A program made the position numbers and the translations under genes. Below are positions 50,749 through 61,225 of a stretch of 64,000 nucleotides of DNA, piece by piece. Under the pieces are notes generated by a model, which did not search any database, was not told the DNA's origin, and saw nothing but the letters and a program-made list of their open reading frames with translations. Positions within the stretch are counted from its first letter, which is position 1; every line of letters starts with the position of its first letter. Source of the DNA: a virus; IMG/VR virus record IMGVR_UViG_3300010149_000001, positions 17,677-81,676 of that record, one strand, 5' to 3'.

Positions 50749-50991
50749 ATGGACACCGCACCAAACACCGACAACCGCACACCGAACCACCTCGCAAATT
50801 GGGGAACAGGCCAAGACAGAGTTCACCTCGCAAGTGTCCACACAGGATGCTGTGTTGGATGCAAAAAGAAAGTCTATGTCTGGTCGAGCAACGACCACGA
50901 AGCAAACATGACTGTTGATGAAGTCAAAGCAACCGACTTTGGACTTTGCTCTTTCGTCAGCAATTTTTGGCTTGACCGAATGACAAACTGA
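50749..50991 (+). CDS. Small Cys-rich accessory protein
   Basis: An 80-residue protein with a CCVGC cluster and many charged residues. It is a single-gene unit between two tail genes, with its own promoter. No family was recognised; a metal site is likely. Confidence 0.7.
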   Translation: MDTAPNTDNRTPNHLANWGTGQDRVHLASVHTGCCVGCKKKVYVWSSNDHEANMTVDEVKATDFGLCSFVSNFWLDRMTN

Positions 50992-50996
50992 GCCGA

Positions 50997-51040
50997 TTTT
51001 TAGGAACATAAGCATTGATATTTGGAAGGTATTATAAGGG
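50997..51040 (+). promoter_or_regulatory. Two-part ATTGA promoter
   Basis: TTTTAGGAACATAAGCATTG, then ATATTTGGAAG, then GTATTATAAGGGG. It lies directly after the 50749 gene. Confidence 0.75.
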
Positions 51041-51059
51041 GCAACCCCCAGCATTGACC

Positions 51060-51278
51060 ATGAGCGCAAAGACGAACCCCGCTGAAATGAAGTCCCTTGA
51101 GGAAGCCGCTGAATACCTAAAGACCCGAATCGCAGAAATCATCGCAGATGAAACTCCAGAATGTGAAGTGGGAACTGAAAACTGCAAAGGAACAGAAGCA
51201 GACCTTGTAGTATTCCACCACGACATTGGCGACACTCATTATTCATGCAAGTGCTGTGGCATTGGTTATTGGTATTGA
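51060..51278 (+). CDS. Small zinc-binding accessory protein
   Basis: A 72-residue protein: an acidic helix, then ECEVGTENCKG and YSCKCCGIGYWY, four to five Cys with His, a probable zinc site. ATG 51060 is about 25 nt from TATTATAAGG. It is moron-like. Confidence 0.7.
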   Translation: MSAKTNPAEMKSLEEAAEYLKTRIAEIIADETPECEVGTENCKGTEADLVVFHHDIGDTHYSCKCCGIGYWY

Positions 51279-51317
51279 ATCCCAACCGTGATAAGCCACG
51301 AGGGTTGACCTCAAGGC

Positions 51318-53150
51318 ATGGATGAGAACTCTCTGGAGAGGTTTCACCGACTCATCAGAGGCGGCTCAGATGGTGTCGTTGTCAATATGCCTCAAGGCAT
51401 TCTGGATGAGATTGAGAGGATGGGTTCAGACCCACGCAGACCCAAGACAGCAATCGCTCGCTGGGCATCTCAGACATGGTTGGAACATCAGCACGAAGCA
51501 ATCAGAAACGGCGAGAGCGTTGCTCTGGATGCGAGCCATGTTGAGAAGGAACTGATGGAACGCCCACAGCACTATCCAACGACTTGGGGCTTGGACATGA
51601 TTCCATTCCCAGATGACATTGGAGGTTGGGCTTTAGACAAGACGAATACGCTCTGCTACACATCTCTGAATACACCACGCCCATTTGACCCACATCTGTT
51701 CGATATGTCTAAGGCCATATCTGGTTCGCCAGATGGCAAATTGGGATTCGGTTATCATTATCAACACAAGTCTGGGATGGGAGAATTGTATGACATCACG
51801 ACCAGAAGAGGTGGCGGCGCAAGAGGTGGATTCGCATTCACGACGGGTCCGACTGAGGGCGCATATTCGTCAGCAGTTCTGCCACAGCCACAGTTCAATC
51901 TGGGTCGTCTGGGCTTCTCTAATGGCGGCTGGAATCCAGAAGGTCTCCAATGGACAAACAGACCCAAGAGAATGAAACTCAGCGGTCTGAGGAACGGCTG
52001 GGCGCATCGTGTGATATTCGCTCGCTCTCGTCAAGTCATGTTCAGAAACTTGTATGGCGACATGGATATTGTTGAAGCAGTTCCAAAAGCACCGACTGTT
52101 GTTCTGAATGGACTGACAGATGTTCACGGAGTTATTGGGGTCAATATGAAGAAAACTTTCAACGCACCGACTGAACTTGAAATAACAATCAACAATCCAA
52201 ACGGCAGAAGGACAGGAATGTTCAATCGAGGCGACACGATTCAGATATTTGCCGCACCAAGAACTTGGGCGAGTCCTCCTTTGGTTTTCACAGGATTCGT
52301 GTCAGAGATTGAAGAGTCAACCGATGAAATCAATCTGTTCTGTTTGGATTCTCTGGGGCTTCTGGGGCTTGAAATTATCAAGACCGACCAGAATTATTTC
52401 AAGGCAGATGCTCTGACTATCGCCAAAGACTTGATTGCCAATTCGGTCTATGCACCTCCGATTGGCAGAATCAAAAACGAGTCCAGAATAACTCTGCCTC
52501 AAGGTCTCAAGTTCAAAGGACAGAACCGCTTATCTGCGATTCAGACGATACTGAACATCATCAACAGCACACCAAACAAGTTCCAGATTTATGCAACATC
52601 AGACGGCTACATCACAGTCAGAAAACTGAAAGAGGTTTATGACACGAATACAACCCCCTATACGGCTGGAACTGTCCCAAGAACGGCTGACCCACAGGAC
52701 TTCTATCCAACGGCCATACAGAGGCTCTCTGGGGATAAAACAGGGTTCAATGTCGTCGTGGTTGAGAACAGCGATTTGAACATCAGCATCACCGTTCCAA
52801 AAGTCGGCTCTGACAGATTCCCTGCGATTCCTGTTGAGCGTGTTGTCCAAGACGGGTCAATCGTTGATGAGCAACAGGCCAGAATGGTTGGTGAATACTT
52901 CTTGAATACTCAAGGCTCAGACAACACCAGATGGATTGTTGAAGGAATCCCAGAACGGTTTGACATCGAGGTTGGAGATGTGATGGAGTTTGCATCGTCA
53001 GAGGGCAACCTGTCTGGTCGCCAACGCATCTTTGACATCTCGTGGGAATTGGGCGTTGGAACAAGCAACATGACGATGAATGTTGGCCGTCAAGCACCCG
53101 ATGTCATATCCACTCTCCAATACGCTCTGGGAATCTCGCAAGGTCGCTGA
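51318..53150 (+). CDS. Tail hub protein (gp27/XkdQ-like)
   Basis: A 610-residue protein. Its second half has GDTIQIFAAPRTWASPPLVF, then GFVSEIEES...LFCLDSLG, ALTIAKDLIANS and FDIEVGDVMEFAS, the run of beta and helical segments seen in tail hub proteins. It would cap the tube end and hold the fibres. CCGTGATAAGCC at 51286 is its TATA element. Confidence 0.75.
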   Translation: MDENSLERFHRLIRGGSDGVVVNMPQGILDEIERMGSDPRRPKTAIARWASQTWLEHQHEAIRNGESVALDASHVEKELMERPQHYPTTWGLDMIPFPDDIGGWALDKTNTLCYTSLNTPRPFDPHLFDMSKAISGSPDGKLGFGYHYQHKSGMGELYDITTRRGGGARGGFAFTTGPTEGAYSSAVLPQPQFNLGRLGFSNGGWNPEGLQWTNRPKRMKLSGLRNGWAHRVIFARSRQVMFRNLYGDMDIVEAVPKAPTVVLNGLTDVHGVIGVNMKKTFNAPTELEITINNPNGRRTGMFNRGDTIQIFAAPRTWASPPLVFTGFVSEIEESTDEINLFCLDSLGLLGLEIIKTDQNYFKADALTIAKDLIANSVYAPPIGRIKNESRITLPQGLKFKGQNRLSAIQTILNIINSTPNKFQIYATSDGYITVRKLKEVYDTNTTPYTAGTVPRTADPQDFYPTAIQRLSGDKTGFNVVVVENSDLNISITVPKVGSDRFPAIPVERVVQDGSIVDEQQARMVGEYFLNTQGSDNTRWIVEGIPERFDIEVGDVMEFASSEGNLSGRQRIFDISWELGVGTSNMTMNVGRQAPDVISTLQYALGISQGR

Positions 53151-53192
53151 TTTAGGAACATAAGCATTGAGATGCCGATGTATTGATATAGT
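53150..53192 (+). promoter_or_regulatory. Two-part ATTGA promoter of the large RNA
   Basis: TTTAGGAACATAAGCATTGA, then GATGCCGATG, then TATTGATATAG. It begins at the hub stop codon. The expected start, near 53213, coincides with the first hairpin of the large RNA. No protein gene starts within 800 nt. Confidence 0.75.
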
Positions 53193-53212
53193 AGTGGTTG
53201 TTCACATAGATT

Positions 53213-53947
53213 GTTGGGGGCGCAAACCCCCAGCCGAAGTGATACCTCCCGATGCGAGTCGGGGGGTGAATTGAAAGGCCAGACCAGCGAGATTTAACAC
53301 TCCCTGTGCGATACCCTAATGCGAAAGTTCTCATCATGCACTCCCTCCAGATACAGTCCCTCCATCATACTCTCTTATCCGCTTGGTCTGGCCGATGACA
53401 CTCAGAGGCTAAACTCCGAGTCCCGATTCAGCACCCCTCGTGGGATAAGTCTGCTACAACCTTTGCTGGGGGACAACGAGGGGGGCGAACCCTCCCTAAG
53501 CCGTGAAGAGGGTCGTTGCCTAAGAGGTCAAGGGCGTGAAGTCGGAACTTAGATTCCTTCACGATTCCTAATCTCACCGATACGGTTCTGGAAAAACCAG
53601 AAACGGGTTGCGACTGAAAGAAGCGTTAAACTGAGTTCTGGGATTTGTTCGCCCCAGATGAGTGTCTGCCCTCAGAGGGGGTCGTGGTAAGGGTGGCATA
53701 CCCACGACTTTCCAGATGAGGTCAATTCACGAAGCAGAGAACCCGCATCCAACATGGGGCGGCTCGTGGGTGGCTTAAAAATGAGAAAGACAAATCCAAG
53801 TCCTATCGGCCACTTTAGAGAGAGTTCTATGGTTGAGGCTGGGAACAGCCCCAATGGAACGGAGTCTTAGGCAGGGATGCCTCTGATAGACTCGCATGTA
53901 TAAGCGCAACCACTCAGATAATATCTGTGCTGGGTTGTGTCGCAACC
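53213..53947 (+). ncRNA. Large structured non-coding RNA (about 700 nt)
   Basis: No convincing ORF, but at least a dozen helices: TGGGGG/CCCCCA 53215-53232; a 9-bp hairpin 53244-53267 with a plus-strand-only U-G; a 10-bp plus 3-bp long-range helix 53277-53289 with 53380-53393; CCCCTCGT/ACGAGGGG 53434-53483; ACCCTC/GAGGGT 53489-53513; CGTGAAG/CTTCACG 53535-53563; TTCTGG/CCAGAA 53586-53602; TCTGGG/CCCAGA 53637-53658; GTCGTGG/CCACGAC 53681-53708; GTGGC/GCCAC 53770-53813; GGCTG/CAGCC 53837-53850 with a GGAA tetraloop; GAGTCT+AGGCA/TGCCT+AGACTC 53862-53893 with a GGGA tetraloop; GGTTG/CAACC 53933-53947. It has its own promoter. It resembles GOLLD/ROOL-type giant RNAs in size and setting, not shown in sequence. 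Confidence 0.72.
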
Positions 53948-53971
53948 TGCTTCTATCCTTCAATTCAGACA

Positions 53972-53986
53972 TCAACACTCACATAA
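53972..53986 (+). promoter_or_regulatory. Late-type TATA element
   Basis: CACTCACATAAACCCCC, about 25 nt before ATG 54010. It separates the fibre message from the large RNA. Confidence 0.6.
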
Positions 53987-54009
53987 ACCCCCCAGAGCAA
54001 CGCATCAGT

Positions 54010-57000
54010 ATGACAGCACCCGCTATCACTCCAGCAACGGGTGTGCCAAAGTCAGCGGCTGACGCAGTTCCACCAATTGGCTCTCGTGGTTTGCCGTTCA
54101 CATGGGCTTTGGCAGATTGGCCGAGCGACACAGCACCCGTCGCTCTCCAATTCGCTTTGAATGAAATCCCCATTCAGAAAACGACAGACAGATTGGCTCT
54201 CTTCGATGAAACCATCTGGGCTGAAAAACAGATGAATCCAATTGGCGTGAGTGGAACATCAATTCAGTTTGAGCCAATTGCACCAACCGCATCATACATT
54301 GAAAGCACTTATGCAATCAATCAATTGGCAAATGTCAACCCAAGAACATTCCCACCAAGAGTCGCTGGTGCTGGAATCAATCAATCTCCACCATCTCTGA
54401 ATCACGGCAGAGGTTCTCTGGTATTTTCCTCCACTATCAACGGAGTATCGAAGTCAATATATGACCCAGCAAAAGTCAGAGGCTCTGCTCAATATCAAGG
54501 ATTATCATTCTCAAACTGCGGCAGATTTGTTGACCATCCAGAAGAGAACTACGCATCTGCTCGCCCAGCAAACCACTCGTGGGTCAAGGCGCAAGAAGGA
54601 TTCCAACCACATCTGCCAGCGTCATCGCTCGACTTTGGAACAGGAACAGTTCTCAAGGGCAACAACATCGAAACCGACCACGCCATTGGTGGTGTCGGAG
54701 ATGGTCAGCCCAATTGTTTGGACACCCAATATGTGGGCTTTCAGACGATAACATCAACCGTTGTCAAATCGGTCTCAGCGATACCGTCAAATGGACTTGG
54801 CAGTATCTATGGAGACTCACATAATTCAGTTCACTACACCAACCTCATTTGCTCAAATCTGGCGAATGATTTGGGTTATCCTGTGGAGATGGCGAATGGA
54901 GGAATACACCCCGTTCAATCCTATGAATACACTCGTCAGACTCATTGGTGCATCAATCTGGGAACTGCTCAGACAGCGTTGCGAGATGGCGTTGAAGCGT
55001 CATCTCCAGACGGCTTGACAAAAGCCAGCGGCTGGGTTGCACCTGCTGGGTTTGGGGTTGGCGCATACGACACCAATTCAGCATCTGCTGAGATGTCTCA
55101 AGCAAACCCAGCGGCTGGACTGTCGAGCAAGACTGAGACCATTCAACAGATAGTTCTCAACGACACATTCAGCGACGGTGCTTCTGGGCAAGTCCCAACC
55201 CCATCATCAACGCTGGGAGACATCACTCTGGGTGCAAGTGTTGTCCACGACACGGCTGGTCTGATTGGCTTTGAAGGGACAATCACAGCATCTGCTTTCT
55301 ATGCACCCACTAAGGACACAGACCCAACAGGAGTTCAAGGTGCAATCGCTCACGCATCTGGCAAAGGATATGCTGGATTGAATGTTCAAGTTCACTCTGG
55401 ATTCGGCATCAGAAGGAACAAAGGAGGCATGGGTCGTCTGGGCAACCCATACAGATACGGTTCTGATGGAACGCCTGTCAGAGTGATGACAGATGCCATG
55501 AAAACACACGCTATGAGAGGCGATGGCACAGAAGGAACTGCTGATGCAAACTGCAATCAGACTTGGTTCAGAACAGGGACAGTCGGAGTGAATAATTCAG
55601 CCGTTCCATCATCAGACCCAGATGGAATCCCAGCCATCGGAGACCCGCAACCCAAGCCAGCACCAGATTCCGTATTCCAACATTTCATGATTGGCGAAAC
55701 TCCAGAAAATGTCGGTGGAACTGATGGAAGAAAAATTATCGGGGCTAATATGCCAGCAAGCGGCATGTGCAACGAGATTCATAATTCCTATTCAACAGGC
55801 AAATGGATTGCCAATGGAGTGCCGACAAAAGTGCAAATTATACCTGTCATAACAGGGTATGAAGATATTCCTGTTTCAGTCGGTGCGGCCAAACTTGGTT
55901 TGTTCCCATCGGCACAGATTCAGATGTTCAGAAAGCCTCTGGTGGATTATCACATATTGGTCTCAATAACCGACAGCCCAGAGACCAGAGCAAACACAGA
56001 CCCAACAAATCCGTTTGATGGAGACCCAACCCAGAGGAATGTGCCAGACCCTCAGAGATTGAGTGCGAATGCTGACTATTCCAAGCAGGGCTGTGTCATC
56101 TATCATGGCATATTCAGAATTGACCCACAGACTCTGGAACAGATATTCATTGACATGAATGAACAGTCTGGAATGGTGTTTAACATGGATGCTGACGGCG
56201 GTGCGGTCTGCCCATCATCTGTGATTCCTCGCCACGACTATGGCAAGGTTGGAACTGTGCAACAGGGATGGGGATTGCATCAAGCAACACCATTCAGACC
56301 TATTGCTCTGACAGACAAATTGGGCAAAGTTCCTCGTCTGGGCGGTGCTATCGAGGGCGGTGGATTTTATCAGCGTGGAGGCATCTCTCACCTCTGGGAT
56401 GGGTGTGAATATGGTGGTGAGATATTCGTCGGTGCTGACTGTATCAAACCACACGAACTCCAGACATCAGCGGCCAATGGAACAAACGAGTTTGGTCAGC
56501 CAACATTCGGCATATTTGGCAACGGACAAATCTGGGCTGATGGCACAGGTGCGCCCAAGAGACCAACAGGAATGGAACTTTTCGTCTGGAGATATTCACC
56601 ACAGGATGACCCATTATACCCATCTGTTTCTGATGGCTACATGGCTATGAACAGCCTCACAGATGGTGCGAACAAGCATGGCATCCCATACACGCCAGCG
56701 ATGGACAACATCACTCCACAGCCAGCGTCATGGCATAAGCCCAGAACAGGCAATCTGGAGGGCGCAGTTTGGGCAATCCACGATTGGGTTATGCCACAGG
56801 TCGAACTGATGCGCTATCTGGGCAGAGAAGAAAAGACAGAGGCTGAACATTATGAAGTATCTGGCTCTCACACTTATCATCCAAGTCTGCATTGTTCCTC
56901 GCTCAGAGCGATGGATGACGGGCGATTCATGATGGCGGCTGTTCATGTTGACTACATCAAGACAGAAGCAGACTATCCAACGAATGAAATTAGTTATCCT

Positions 57001-60000
57001 CTCAATCCAGACCTTGATGTGGCATCGTGTCCCGCTGGCTACTACTATTCGGGCGGCAAGTGCATACCGTTGGTTGGCTCTGGAGATTCACCCAGCGGCA
57101 CAACACCAGACCCTCAATCTGGAGACAATGTTCCATCCACCAATCAAGAGCAACCAGCACCCGTCAATGGGACAGGTGGCTCAACACCAAACAAACAGGA
57201 TAACTTCTCACTCCATCCAACATGGTCAAAGATGAAAGCGAACACACAGGCTCGCTCGTTGATTATGATGTTCTCTGATGTCAAGTCTGACGACGCAACA
57301 GGACTTGCGGCGAGAGGAAAAGCACTATTCGATATTGAGTGGGATAGAGTCGCCATAGGCACACGAGAGACACAGACTCTCGCCACTCAGAATTGGAGAT
57401 ACGGAGATACATGGTGGAGTGGCTCACGCATCTCATATTGGTATCAAGAATCTGGTCAGAGAGCCATCCCAATCACCTATGGTTCATATCCAGATTGCCG
57501 AATGTCCTATGCAAACTTGCCTCGCTCTTTGCCGTTTTTAGTCAATGAGTTTCCAGATTCCTCTGGGGATTTGTCATCAAAAGCCAGAATCGCTTCTGGA
57601 TTCCCAATGCTTCAACCAGCATTTATCGCACTCAATATGCAAGCACCATTCCCTTCCGTGTTTGAAAACAACAATCGTCAAGCCAAGTCTGAAAGAACTT
57701 GGACTCTCCAGCGTGAAAAACATCTGAAACTGACACGCTTTGTTCCAACAACAATCGGCTTCGCTGACTTTGGTGCTGGTGCAAATCCACATCAAGAATA
57801 TGGCTGGTCTGGCTGGTCATTCCCTCGTGGTCTGTATGACCCGATGGGCTATGGAGACAACACATCATTCTTCTCAGACTCTCCAGAAGCAGACCTTGTT
57901 CCATTTGGAACAGTCGTCGCACCGACTGAACAAGCGATATTCAGAGGCATGGGTCAGTCTGGAACAGACGATGACGACCCAGCGGCGGCGGCGAGCAATC
58001 CACTCAGTCCAGACTTTGGATATTCTCTGGACTTGTCAGCGGTCTCATTCCCTGTTGTTCTTGAGTCAGTTTTCATATACAAAACAGGAACATCACAAGA
58101 AAAAATGATTGTTCCAACGACTTGCGGCTCAATCCCAGAGATTGTTTCTGTCATGCTAACTCCAGCGTTATGTGGCTATGTGGGAATTGATACTGAGTAT
58201 GTCAACACAGGTCTCCCACCTCTTTCAGTTTCAACGCTATACACAGGGATTGAAAGAACATTCGACCTTTCAAATCTGCCACCGAATGAGCAGTTTGGAA
58301 TCATGAACTTTGAGTTCATTCAATTGGATGGAGTCAAGTATTATTTCAAGCGCAACGGTTCGTCTGGCGCACGATTGTTGAGAGGCGGCGTTGGCGGCTG
58401 GTCTCATCACGGTGCGTTGCACTATGGAATCTCAACCAAACTGCATCCATATCGTGTGGACAGAGTGATGAAGCAGGTTCACGGTGGAGTCGGATATGAC
58501 TTGCCTCTGCACCTTCTGAAACCACCAAAGGCGCATGTCAGAGCCAGAGCAGGGGCGACGAACTCCATTGAACTTGAACTTGAAACTCCGTTCCACAGGA
58601 CTGACAACATTCACCTTATGGGGGCAACGAACTTCAACGAAGGTTTCAATCTGGGCGGCGAGAGTCCACCGAATGCGCCAAGACCTGTGATGGGTCAGTA
58701 TTATCTCAGAACCAACCTGTGGGACAAGCCTCTGTATGGCGAGGGTGGAACACACGCACCTCTTGTTGCACCTCTGGCTGAACTCAATTCACGAGTTCAC
58801 GGGCCCATAATCTCTGGCTCACAGGCTCTGGAGGCATTCTGGTCAGACCATCCAACCGACCACTTTCACGCATCAGCGATGCCGATTCTGCCCAATTCAG
58901 ATTATGATTTGGAGATGATTGAACATCTGAATTATTCACCGATGATGTTGGCTCTCGACACCAACGACCTTGATGTTCTGGCACTTGGAGAGCAATTGGA
59001 ATCCTCCGTTGATGTGCATGTCAGCAAGACAGCCAAGCCATATTGGGACTCTGGTGCGATTGTATCAGCACAGGGAGAAGGCTATCGTGGGAACAAAGCA
59101 AATCACATGATTGAGACATCAGCGATGATGAATGGATTGGACATCAACAATGGAGGCTCAAACGCTTCTCAGTATGCGTTTGGCTCACAGGAGATGAGCA
59201 TGGGAATGGGTCAGAGAAGTCTGCGAACTCCAGATGGAACTCTGCATCAATTCCACATCAGACGGTCTGCTCAAGCAGGTTCAAACAATCTGCCTCAATG
59301 GACTCACTACAAGAAGCCACTCTATGGAGATGTTTTCTGGAACAGCAAGGCGATGAAGCCAGACCCAGCATCTGCAATTCACGCAGGTCATGATGAAATT
59401 GCACCCTTATTGAACTCGATAGGGGCAAACGGAGATGGAACAGCAGAATCTCTCGGCAAAGTCATGGGTGCGGCTTTCTGTTCAGATTCAAATGGAACAA
59501 TTCATGCTGTGGTTGAGATTCACGCCAGCAGTTCTGCTGGACATAAAGCACATCGGCTGTATTATCACCGATGCGAGCGCAAGACAATCACATACAACCC
59601 AGAGCCTGTGTATGATTGGGATTGGACTGTCAATGCGCCTGTTCTGATTCAGAATGTTGCTGTTGAAACTCATCTGGCTGGGACAATGTTTGACTTGAGA
59701 CAACCATCAATCGCATGTGATTCATCAGACAGAATCCATCTGGCGTGTGTCCAGATAAACCAAGACATGACAGTTCCAAGAACCAGAATCCTATACACAT
59801 GCAAACTCGCTGGTGAGTCGTCATTCCCAGAGTTCTTGCCAACCAACACAGGACAAGAAGGATTGCCAGAGGACAGGCGTTGGCAATTGGTTCAGAATGC
59901 CATCGTGGATGCCAGCCAAACCTCACTCAATTCTGAGACCTCATCATTCCACTACACCACCTTCAATCAAGAGCCAAAGGTCGTGCTGAGGGGAGACAAT

Positions 60001-61125
60001 GTGCCTGTGATTTTCTATCGTGGCAAGCCTCTGCAATCATTCGCCACAGCCGACAGAGTGCATGATGCAATATACTGCAACATCGGCAAATCGCCATCGA
60101 GTGCCAATGACCCATCTGGTGCATTCGTGTTTGACCCAACCACGCCTTGTCATGTTGTTGGACTCAGACCAGACAGCAAGAATCCAATCGAGGACTTCAA
60201 TGTTCAATACTATGACGCTATCATTGACGAGAGAGATATTGCTTATGTCGTGTCAACCAAGAATGACTATGACCACTCTGATGCTCACGCACCCAGACAG
60301 ACGCTGATGACCTTCTTTGACACCAACAAGACATTCGCTCAACAATACACCACGACAGACGGTCTGGGAACTCATCTGACCATCTGGCAGGGCAAGGAAT
60401 ACACAACCGCTGGAGATGCTAAGGTTGACAACAATTATCGTGATTTGACATTGACAACAAACGGCAAAGGCGAGATTCATTTGATAATGACATTCTGCAT
60501 GATTGGAGACAACCCAGACAGATTCGGGGAGACATTCAGAGATGCGGCGAGACCACAGGTGAGGCAATCTGCGCTCGCACCACTTCAATGGGCGGCGACT
60601 CCAGCACCAAGCAGAAATGTTTCACCACAGGAACAGTATGTTGGAGGATTCATCAAGCCATTGGTATCACCAAATTGGACAGGACAGGTTGTCCCACCAA
60701 TGCCTCCATACAAAGCAAGCAATCCAAACCGCAGAGAGCATAATCACATCATGCACATCTGGATTCCAAGCGTTGAGTTTGATGAAAACAATCATGTTCT
60801 TCGCTCGATGAATATCCGCTGGCTGTCAGTTCCATCTATTCGATTCGATACGGCATCTCAGTCTTGGACTCCTGTTGGTTCTGCTCAGACAATGGCTGGT
60901 GAAGAGGACTTCCCACATCACAGTCCTCAGATTCGGTATCAGCGATTCTGGGGATTCGATGCAAGTGAACTTGACTTGCGCTGGCACACCAACGAACTGT
61001 CTTGGTATCGCACCAACACACGAGGTTCTGATGTCTATTATCCATCTGCTGGTGGAGTTCAGATGCAATTAGGCACAGGACAAGAATCGGGGCAGGGAGT
61101 GGCTGGATTCCCTAATGGACTTTAG
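54010..61125 (+). CDS. Giant virion protein, probable tail fibre
   Basis: A 2371-residue protein, the largest in the window. It is beta-rich with many Gly, Asn, Thr and His and repeated HG and WGL-type turns. Near residue 1016 CPAGYYYSGGKCIPLVG is followed by a Ser/Pro/Gly linker (GDSPSGTTPDPQSGDNVPST), separating an N-terminal from a C-terminal half. A beta-propeller-like stretch (IHLACVQINQ, GEIHLIMTF) lies near the end. Start ATG 54010 fits the TATA spacing; an upstream in-frame ATG at 53896 belongs to the RNA region. It is likely a host-binding fibre. Confidence 0.8.
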   Translation: MTAPAITPATGVPKSAADAVPPIGSRGLPFTWALADWPSDTAPVALQFALNEIPIQKTTDRLALFDETIWAEKQMNPIGVSGTSIQFEPIAPTASYIESTYAINQLANVNPRTFPPRVAGAGINQSPPSLNHGRGSLVFSSTINGVSKSIYDPAKVRGSAQYQGLSFSNCGRFVDHPEENYASARPANHSWVKAQEGFQPHLPASSLDFGTGTVLKGNNIETDHAIGGVGDGQPNCLDTQYVGFQTITSTVVKSVSAIPSNGLGSIYGDSHNSVHYTNLICSNLANDLGYPVEMANGGIHPVQSYEYTRQTHWCINLGTAQTALRDGVEASSPDGLTKASGWVAPAGFGVGAYDTNSASAEMSQANPAAGLSSKTETIQQIVLNDTFSDGASGQVPTPSSTLGDITLGASVVHDTAGLIGFEGTITASAFYAPTKDTDPTGVQGAIAHASGKGYAGLNVQVHSGFGIRRNKGGMGRLGNPYRYGSDGTPVRVMTDAMKTHAMRGDGTEGTADANCNQTWFRTGTVGVNNSAVPSSDPDGIPAIGDPQPKPAPDSVFQHFMIGETPENVGGTDGRKIIGANMPASGMCNEIHNSYSTGKWIANGVPTKVQIIPVITGYEDIPVSVGAAKLGLFPSAQIQMFRKPLVDYHILVSITDSPETRANTDPTNPFDGDPTQRNVPDPQRLSANADYSKQGCVIYHGIFRIDPQTLEQIFIDMNEQSGMVFNMDADGGAVCPSSVIPRHDYGKVGTVQQGWGLHQATPFRPIALTDKLGKVPRLGGAIEGGGFYQRGGISHLWDGCEYGGEIFVGADCIKPHELQTSAANGTNEFGQPTFGIFGNGQIWADGTGAPKRPTGMELFVWRYSPQDDPLYPSVSDGYMAMNSLTDGANKHGIPYTPAMDNITPQPASWHKPRTGNLEGAVWAIHDWVMPQVELMRYLGREEKTEAEHYEVSGSHTYHPSLHCSSLRAMDDGRFMMAAVHVDYIKTEADYPTNEISYPLNPDLDVASCPAGYYYSGGKCIPLVGSGDSPSGTTPDPQSGDNVPSTNQEQPAPVNGTGGSTPNKQDNFSLHPTWSKMKANTQARSLIMMFSDVKSDDATGLAARGKALFDIEWDRVAIGTRETQTLATQNWRYGDTWWSGSRISYWYQESGQRAIPITYGSYPDCRMSYANLPRSLPFLVNEFPDSSGDLSSKARIASGFPMLQPAFIALNMQAPFPSVFENNNRQAKSERTWTLQREKHLKLTRFVPTTIGFADFGAGANPHQEYGWSGWSFPRGLYDPMGYGDNTSFFSDSPEADLVPFGTVVAPTEQAIFRGMGQSGTDDDDPAAAASNPLSPDFGYSLDLSAVSFPVVLESVFIYKTGTSQEKMIVPTTCGSIPEIVSVMLTPALCGYVGIDTEYVNTGLPPLSVSTLYTGIERTFDLSNLPPNEQFGIMNFEFIQLDGVKYYFKRNGSSGARLLRGGVGGWSHHGALHYGISTKLHPYRVDRVMKQVHGGVGYDLPLHLLKPPKAHVRARAGATNSIELELETPFHRTDNIHLMGATNFNEGFNLGGESPPNAPRPVMGQYYLRTNLWDKPLYGEGGTHAPLVAPLAELNSRVHGPIISGSQALEAFWSDHPTDHFHASAMPILPNSDYDLEMIEHLNYSPMMLALDTNDLDVLALGEQLESSVDVHVSKTAKPYWDSGAIVSAQGEGYRGNKANHMIETSAMMNGLDINNGGSNASQYAFGSQEMSMGMGQRSLRTPDGTLHQFHIRRSAQAGSNNLPQWTHYKKPLYGDVFWNSKAMKPDPASAIHAGHDEIAPLLNSIGANGDGTAESLGKVMGAAFCSDSNGTIHAVVEIHASSSAGHKAHRLYYHRCERKTITYNPEPVYDWDWTVNAPVLIQNVAVETHLAGTMFDLRQPSIACDSSDRIHLACVQINQDMTVPRTRILYTCKLAGESSFPEFLPTNTGQEGLPEDRRWQLVQNAIVDASQTSLNSETSSFHYTTFNQEPKVVLRGDNVPVIFYRGKPLQSFATADRVHDAIYCNIGKSPSSANDPSGAFVFDPTTPCHVVGLRPDSKNPIEDFNVQYYDAIIDERDIAYVVSTKNDYDHSDAHAPRQTLMTFFDTNKTFAQQYTTTDGLGTHLTIWQGKEYTTAGDAKVDNNYRDLTLTTNGKGEIHLIMTFCMIGDNPDRFGETFRDAARPQVRQSALAPLQWAATPAPSRNVSPQEQYVGGFIKPLVSPNWTGQVVPPMPPYKASNPNRREHNHIMHIWIPSVEFDENNHVLRSMNIRWLSVPSIRFDTASQSWTPVGSAQTMAGEEDFPHHSPQIRYQRFWGFDASELDLRWHTNELSWYRTNTRGSDVYYPSAGGVQMQLGTGQESGQGVAGFPNGL

Positions 61126-61128
61126 AGC

Positions 61129-61178
61129 GTTTTTTGTTTGATTTGCGTGATTTTCAAGTCAGACAGGGCTGTCTTGAA
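61129..61178 (+). terminator. T-run and hairpin after the giant fibre gene
   Basis: GCGTTTTTTGTTTG follows the stop, an archaeal-type T-rich terminator. A hairpin ATTTTCA..AGACAG/CTGTCT..TGAAAAT follows at about 61151-61182. Confidence 0.6.
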
Positions 61179-61225
61179 AATAGACAAATCTGTATTGAAC
61201 TCAATATGCAAGCGATACTGCGAGA

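Noticed and set aside
53319-53552. 77-residue plus-strand ORF inside the large RNA
   Set aside because: It crosses several strong helices, is Ser/Pro/Arg-biased with no start signal, and looks like chance.
53896-54009. N-terminal extension of the giant fibre protein to ATG 53896
   Set aside because: It includes the late TATA element at 53972 and the last hairpin of the large RNA; ATG 54010 is at leaderless distance.
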